9,931 nt of DNA, taken from positions 1-9,931 of the forward strand of contig CALOBW010000004.1 in NCBI GenBank assembly GCA_942491525.1, written 5' to 3'. Each line of letters starts with the position of its first letter. Position 1 is the first letter of the stretch. This document shows, piece by piece, positions 6,347 to 9,931 of the stretch. A program made the translations under genes and the position numbers. Origin of the DNA: CAYWBU01 sp942491525 (GTDB taxonomy: Bacteria > Desulfobacterota > Desulfomonilia > UBA1062). The notes under the pieces were generated by a model, which was given only the letters and a program-made list of their open reading frames with translations, searched no databases and had not been told where the DNA came from.

Positions 6347-7804
6347 TTAATGCAGAGAGTTGATAAAACATGTCCCTTCATCTTCATCCTCCAGAAACTC
6401 CTTGGTGATGAAGGGCGCCTGGCTGTAGCTTATCTGGCTTTCAGTGTTAATGGCGGGGGGTTCAAGATACTCTTCGGTGACGATCTCATCGATGGAGACT
6501 GGCGTATGCCCGGCCTGGTTGAAGTCAAAGGGGTGGACATACGCTGAACCGGCGCTGTAGTTGAGATAGGCGTAGCCGGAGCAGAAGCTTGAGAAGTCAA
6601 AGAGGGTGCCGGCATTGATGGTGCCCTCGCTCAGGAAACGCTCGGTGTTGCGCACGATGACATACTCCAGGGGCAGGCTCCACTGCTGCAGATCCCTGAG
6701 GGCGTCCAGGTTGATGGTGCGCTCGCTGTAGAGCTGCTCTCTATTGGCGTAGATGGCGCTGTTGAGCAGGCTGCTCTTGTCGCTGGAGTTGATACTGGGC
6801 TCCTCAATGGTCTTGGTGTAGTTTGAAACATCCTTGGCAGCTGCAAAGTGGGGTGTGAAGATGCCGGCCGCCGGTTCGCCCAGGTTGCACCAGAAGGTGG
6901 TCATAATCGGGTCTTCGCCCGGGGCGACGCCGTCGACCACCAGGCTCAGGTTGGTCTGGTAGCGGCTGATTGAGTAGAGCGTGTCAACCTGGCTGCTGCC
7001 TGCCAGCTTCTGGCGCTCGCCTTCCGGCAGAGGCTGGCCGTTTGCCTTGATGCTCAGGCCATTCTTGTAGTCCCAGGGGTTGATGTCGCGGGCCAGCCGG
7101 CTCATGGCATATCTGTAGTTGAGGGCATCCTGGTCCGCCAGTTCATTCAGGATTTCGCGGGCGCGCACTTCGCGGCAGGTGTCGTTCTCAAGTTTTATCC
7201 AGCTGTGGGAGTTGGTGCGGTTCAGAAATCCGCGCCACTGGCCGGCGTAGCCGCCCAGTTCGCCATTCTTGCCGATCAGCTCGCCGTTGATGTCGGTGAC
7301 ATCGCCGCTGTTGGCGTCGAAACGGTTGATCTTGAGGCTGGGCACGGCAGAGTAGCACTCGTACAGCGCCGCGCCGCCCAGGGCATCAATCACCACAAAG
7401 TTTCCGCTCAGGTGGCCCGCCCAGCCCTTGGCAAGGCTGTCAAAATCATCAACGGTTGAACATCTATTGAGGGCATCTTCGAGCAGGACGTGGTTGTTGT
7501 TGATCAGATCCAGAAAGAAATTTTCATAAACTGTGGTATTGGCGATGGCAAAACCGTCACCGTTTACGCCACCGGAAGGGATGCTGGAAAGACCGGTGCG
7601 GTCGACCACCATGATATAGCCTCCGGTTGCAGAATCTTTGTGCCGCAGCTCCTGGCGCCAGTCACTCGGATGGTCGCGGTTCTTCCAGATGAATGGCCGC
7701 CCGGATGCCTCGACGCTGACAACGGCGATGTCGCAGGCCTGAGTGGTCGAGGCGAGCAGGATGGCTGCAAAGATGGTGCTGGCGCATAACGTTCTGATCT
7801 TCAA
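6347..7804 (-). CDS. Exported AAT-like (C45-type) Ntn cysteine amidohydrolase/acyltransferase, paralogue 2
   Basis: 485 aa with a TTG start at 7804: GAGGGAGG (7811-7818) is 6 bases upstream, no in-frame ATG fits, and the signal peptide (M-K-I-R then a hydrophobic core) begins exactly here. The leader ends T-Q-A|C-D, so signal peptidase I would expose Cys24 as N-terminal nucleophile. Further marks: S-G-R-P-F-I-W-K-N-R-D (34-44), G-G-V-N-G-D-G-F (78-85), S-G-N-F-V-V-I-D (133-140) then A-L-Y-E, and T-T-F-W-x-x-L-G-E-P late. It is collinear with the gene at 3157-4818 over nearly its whole length, but more compact before the G-V-N block. The C-terminal 50 residues or so are Pro- and acid-rich (E-D-E-D-E-G) and look like a private tail. 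Expected to act on an amide bond in the periplasm or outside the cell; penicillins, acyl-homoserine lactones, bile salts and N-acyl amino acids are all known substrates in the superfamily. Substrate here unknown. Confidence 0.82.
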   Translation of the reverse strand: MKIRTLCASTIFAAILLASTTQACDIAVVSVEASGRPFIWKNRDHPSDWRQELRHKDSATGGYIMVVDRTGLSSIPSGGVNGDGFAIANTTVYENFFLDLINNNHVLLEDALNRCSTVDDFDSLAKGWAGHLSGNFVVIDALGGAALYECYSAVPSLKINRFDANSGDVTDINGELIGKNGELGGYAGQWRGFLNRTNSHSWIKLENDTCREVRAREILNELADQDALNYRYAMSRLARDINPWDYKNGLSIKANGQPLPEGERQKLAGSSQVDTLYSISRYQTNLSLVVDGVAPGEDPIMTTFWCNLGEPAAGIFTPHFAAAKDVSNYTKTIEEPSINSSDKSSLLNSAIYANREQLYSERTINLDALRDLQQWSLPLEYVIVRNTERFLSEGTINAGTLFDFSSFCSGYAYLNYSAGSAYVHPFDFNQAGHTPVSIDEIVTEEYLEPPAINTESQISYSQAPFITKEFLEDEDEGTCFINSLH

Positions 7805-7841
7805 TGGAAACCTCCCTCATACAATTAAATAGAATAACTGT

Positions 7842-7870
7842 AATATAGAGAGAGGCTCTTAACTTGTAAA
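7842..7870 (-). promoter_or_regulatory. Sigma-70-type promoter for the second AAT-like gene
   Basis: On the minus strand TTTACA (7870-7865) and TATATT (7847-7842) each match the -35 and -10 consensus at five of six bases, with an ideal 17-base spacer. Transcription would begin near 7835, about 30 bases before the TTG start. This paralogue therefore appears to be under a housekeeping promoter, unlike its sigma-54-fronted sibling. Confidence 0.6.
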
Positions 7871-7876
7871 GTGCTG

Positions 7877-9169
7877 CTACTCCGGCCGTGTCACCTGCGA
7901 TTCGATGGCCTTGCGTTTGATGCGGCCCTGGGTTTCGATCCTATCCACCAGCTTAACTTTGATTTCGACCGGTTCGCCGAAGAGCTCCAGCAGACGGTCG
8001 GTCAGCTTCTTGAAACCATCGTCACTGTAGTGGCTGCCGGGCTCCAGTTCGATCTCCACCAGGCCGGGCTCGCGCTGAATTACCCTGAATTCATTCATCA
8101 GGTGCAGGTCCTTTTTGATGAAGGTTGTGAATATATTGAGTATTTTTAGCGAAGACACGAAGCGGCCGCTGGGCAGGATGAATGAGTCGTCACAGCGGCC
8201 CTCGAATGATTCCAGGATCGGCAGGCCGCGGCCGCATTTGCAGGTTTCTTGGGACGGCTTGCCCATGTCGCCGATGCGGTAGCGGATAAAGGGCATGGCC
8301 GGACTGCGTAGCGTCGTCAGTACAATTTCGCCGGTCTCGCCCGGGGCGACATCCTGGCCGTTCTGGTCCAGAAACTCTACCCAGACGTTGTCGCTGAAAA
8401 TATGATAGCGCTGATGCTTGCACTGGGCGGCTATCATCCAGGTCTCCTCGGTTGAATATTCGTCGTAGACCGGGCAGCCGAATTTCTGGGAGATGAAGTT
8501 GCGCTGGGCCTGGGTCGACATCTCGGAGTTGACCGAGATGATCTTGGGTCGGATTTTTGCCAGATCCGCGGCGGAGGCCTTGCGCGCGATCTCCAGGATG
8601 ATGGAGGCGTAGCCCACCAGGAAGTCGGGCTTCTCCTTTCTGAGCTGCTCGATCTGCTCCTCGACCGTGATGGTGGAGGGGATATGGGCCGCCCGGAAGA
8701 AGGGTCCGAATTTGGGCATGCTTACGGCTGTATACTTGATGTAGACCGCCTTGTGCCAGGGCCAGTAGCCGATCATGCTGCTGACCCGCACGCTGGTGTT
8801 GAGATAGTAGGCGTAGGTCTTGGGGGTGAAGCAGAAGGCCAGGGACTTGCCGGTTGAGCCGGTGGTGGCTGAACACTGCAGCTTGCTGATGCTGTAGCGG
8901 CTTGAGATTATGTTGTCCGGATAGTTTGCGCGGATATCATCTTTGCTGATGGTTGGTAGCCGCTTGAGGTCGTCGATTGTCTGAATGCTGTCGATATCGA
9001 TGCCGGCCCTGTCGTAGAGCTCGCGGTAGAAAGCTACTTCGTGGTAGGCGCGGTGGACGGTTTTGATGATCAGCTTCTGCGATAGTCTGCGCTGCAACTT
9101 GGGCGGCAGCCACTGGCAGAGGTGCTGTTTCTGGAATGCGAAATAGCTGTGCCAAACAATATCAAGCAT
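7877..9169 (-). CDS. PaaK/CapK-type adenylate-forming ligase
   Basis: 430 aa from the second of two adjacent ATGs (9169); AAGGAG (9175-9180) is 5 bases from it and only 2 from the first. Adenylation motifs appear in order: the phosphate-binding loop S-A-T-T-G-S-T-G-K (100-108), Y-D-E-Y-S-T-E-E (235-242, A5-like), G-E-T-G-E-I-V-L-T-T-L (277-287), R-Y-R-I-G-D (296-301), C-K-C-G-R-G-L-P (310-317) and G-R-x-D-D (324-328). This order and the length of about 430 aa are typical of phenylacetate-CoA ligase relatives such as CapK and coenzyme F390 synthetase. The reaction would be activation of a carboxylic acid as acyl-AMP, then transfer to CoA or another acceptor; the acid is unknown. A5 reads YSTEE where PaaK usually has YG-x-TE, so the pocket may differ. 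Such genes are common in polysaccharide and secondary-product loci. Cytosolic. The next gene downstream has its own promoter. Confidence 0.85.
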   Translation of the reverse strand: MLDIVWHSYFAFQKQHLCQWLPPKLQRRLSQKLIIKTVHRAYHEVAFYRELYDRAGIDIDSIQTIDDLKRLPTISKDDIRANYPDNIISSRYSISKLQCSATTGSTGKSLAFCFTPKTYAYYLNTSVRVSSMIGYWPWHKAVYIKYTAVSMPKFGPFFRAAHIPSTITVEEQIEQLRKEKPDFLVGYASIILEIARKASAADLAKIRPKIISVNSEMSTQAQRNFISQKFGCPVYDEYSTEETWMIAAQCKHQRYHIFSDNVWVEFLDQNGQDVAPGETGEIVLTTLRSPAMPFIRYRIGDMGKPSQETCKCGRGLPILESFEGRCDDSFILPSGRFVSSLKILNIFTTFIKKDLHLMNEFRVIQREPGLVEIELEPGSHYSDDGFKKLTDRLLELFGEPVEIKVKLVDRIETQGRIKRKAIESQVTRPE

Positions 9170-9264
9170 CATGTCTCCTTCAAAGTATCAGATTGCACAC
9201 TATAAATAACGGCAGCTGATGCATATATATTAAATAAAAGAGTTATTTGTTGATATTAAAGGAT
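9170..9264. other. AT-rich leader of the PaaK-like gene
   Basis: Holds the AAGGAG ribosome-binding site (9175-9180) and a very AT-rich stretch (about 9205-9260) with several TATA-like hexamers. None has a convincing -35 element at 16-18 bases, and there is no -24/-12 site. A promoter is likely but I cannot place it. Confidence 0.4.
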
Positions 9265-9290
9265 CGGGCGGCCGATTGCCGCCCGTTTTT
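9265..9290. terminator. Strong GC hairpin after the SLOG-like gene
   Basis: CGGGCGGC (9265-9272) pairs perfectly with GCCGCCCG (9278-9285) around CGATT. The clean T5 run (9286-9290) follows on the plus strand, so the intrinsic-terminator polarity is against antisense transcription. In the direction of the genes the stem is preceded by AAAAA and followed by ATCCTTT, a weaker signal. It starts 5 bases after the stop codon at 9291 and probably ends that transcript too, at least in part. Confidence 0.6.
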
Positions 9291-9842
9291 CTAGTTTGAC
9301 GGATCGCCGAAGGAGCGCTGGAAAAGCTCGGCGATGGCCTGGCGGCCGTCGTCATTCAGGAAGCGGGTTCCGAGGCCGGCAAAGCTCTTGCTCTGCACCG
9401 TCGGTGTTGAGGCGACCCATTCGCCGTTGATCCAGCTGAACCAGGCCTTCTGCTCCTGGTCATAGACATGGGTCGGCCGGTTGAAAAATTTGCCCAGTTC
9501 GATGCCCCAGCCGGTGCCGCCTTTGACGGTGTTGTCGGGCAGAATCAGGCCCACGGCAAAGATATCATGGCCGTTGTTGACGATGTGGAAGATTGACTGC
9601 AGGACGCGTCTGATCTTTTCGGCATTGCCGAAGAAACGACCCATGCGCTTGGAGACGATCTCCATGCTGACATCGCCCATCTGCAGATCGTGGTCGCTGA
9701 GCATCTTGATGTTTTTGTTGCGTTCCATGACATGGCCCTCGAATGAGAAGTTCACCTCATTGATGCCCCAGCGTTCGGCGCAGCGTCCAAATTCGGCCTC
9801 GGCGCCACTGTGTGCGCCACTGTAAAGCGTGAAGTCACTCAT
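9291..9842 (-). CDS. SLOG/Rossmann-like nucleotide-binding protein, small
   Basis: 183 aa from ATG 9842 (M-S-D-F-T-L-Y-S-G). AAGGAG (9850-9855) lies 7 bases upstream of this ATG but only 1 base from the earlier ATG at 9848, so I prefer the later one. The N-terminus gives a strand then S-G-A-H-S-G-A-E (8-15) and a helix F-G-R-C-A-E-R-W-G, like the S-G-G-x-x-G-A-D/E loop of SLOG (LOG/DprA/YpsA-like) Rossmann domains, with Ala replacing the second Gly. A later K-G-G-T-G-W-G-I-E-L-G-K segment followed by R-P-T-H-V-Y-D is the other expected loop and strand. SLOG domains bind or hydrolyse nucleotides or nucleotide-derived ligands. No signal peptide or membrane segment, so cytosolic. It ends at a strong hairpin and may not belong to the pathway downstream. 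Family assignment is from pattern memory and moderate. Confidence 0.6.
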   Translation of the reverse strand: MSDFTLYSGAHSGAEAEFGRCAERWGINEVNFSFEGHVMERNKNIKMLSDHDLQMGDVSMEIVSKRMGRFFGNAEKIRRVLQSIFHIVNNGHDIFAVGLILPDNTVKGGTGWGIELGKFFNRPTHVYDQEQKAWFSWINGEWVASTPTVQSKSFAGLGTRFLNDDGRQAIAELFQRSFGDPSN

Positions 9843-9931
9843 TTCCATTCTCCTTTTGCTGAAGTAGATGAAAAACTTTCAACCAGCTTAAATGATTATG
9901 AACAATGTGGCTAGTCATGTTTTCAGATCTC
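9843..9931. other. Upstream region of the SLOG-like gene, cut by window edge
   Basis: Contains the ribosome-binding site (9850-9855) and an AT-rich leader. A CATAAT hexamer is visible on the minus strand but lacks a good -35 partner. No other gene was seen in this short piece. Confidence 0.35.

Noticed and set aside
3157..7804. C69 dipeptidase for the two Ntn genes
   Set aside because: C69 enzymes also start with an N-terminal Cys, but the K-N-R-D, G-V-N-x-x-G-F and S-G-N-F-x-x-x-D order fits the AAT/choloylglycine hydrolase pattern better.
1026..7804. PEP-CTERM/exosortase-associated locus
   Set aside because: None of the exported proteins ends in a PEP motif, transmembrane helix and basic tail, and no exosortase is visible.
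9843..9931. Sigma-70 promoter before the SLOG-like gene
   Set aside because: A CATAAT hexamer exists, but the best -35 at 17 bases matches only three of six consensus bases.

Overview
The window reads as a stretch of a Gram-negative bacterial chromosome. Evidence for this is two lipoproteins with lipoboxes, two exported enzymes with Sec signal peptides, Shine-Dalgarno-led starts, and two sequences matching the sigma-54 (RpoN) -24/-12 promoter. Coding GC is moderate and the gaps are AT-rich. A Desulfobacterota-like or other proteobacteria-like host is my guess only; there is no rRNA or marker gene to settle it. All nine recognisable genes lie on the minus strand, so transcription runs from high to low coordinates. 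No mobile element, tRNA, rRNA or CRISPR array was seen.

In transcription order: a small SLOG/Rossmann-like protein (9291-9842) ends at a strong GC hairpin. A PaaK/CapK-type adenylate-forming ligase (7877-9169) follows. Next is a secreted Ntn-type cysteine amidohydrolase/acyltransferase of the C45/AAT class (6347-7804), with its own sigma-70-like promoter, a TTG start and a 3' hairpin. Then comes a polytopic YbhN/LPG-synthase-TM-type membrane protein (5202-6173) behind a sigma-54 site. After a 383-base AT-rich gap holding a second sigma-54 site, an apparent operon runs off the left edge. It holds a second, larger AAT-like paralogue (3157-4818), a CapA-like lipoprotein (1925-3136), a GNAT-like protein (1026-1868), a membrane-anchored coiled-coil protein (475-969) and a partial lipoprotein (1-420).

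The envelope theme is consistent: two periplasmic amide-bond enzymes, a CapA-fold lipoprotein, a flippase/synthase-like membrane protein, an acid-activating ligase and an acetyltransferase-like protein. One reading, which is inference, is a pathway that makes, exports and trims an N-acylated or amide-linked envelope compound. The substrate cannot be read from the sequence.

The most notable signals are: (i) near-consensus sigma-54 sites in front of two adjacent units; (ii) a four-arm set of inverted repeats that buries the ribosome-binding site of the GNAT-like gene and could form alternative structures just after the capA stop codon; (iii) two Ntn paralogues in which signal peptidase cleavage would itself expose the catalytic cysteine; (iv) a CapA homologue with substitutions at several expected metal-site residues.
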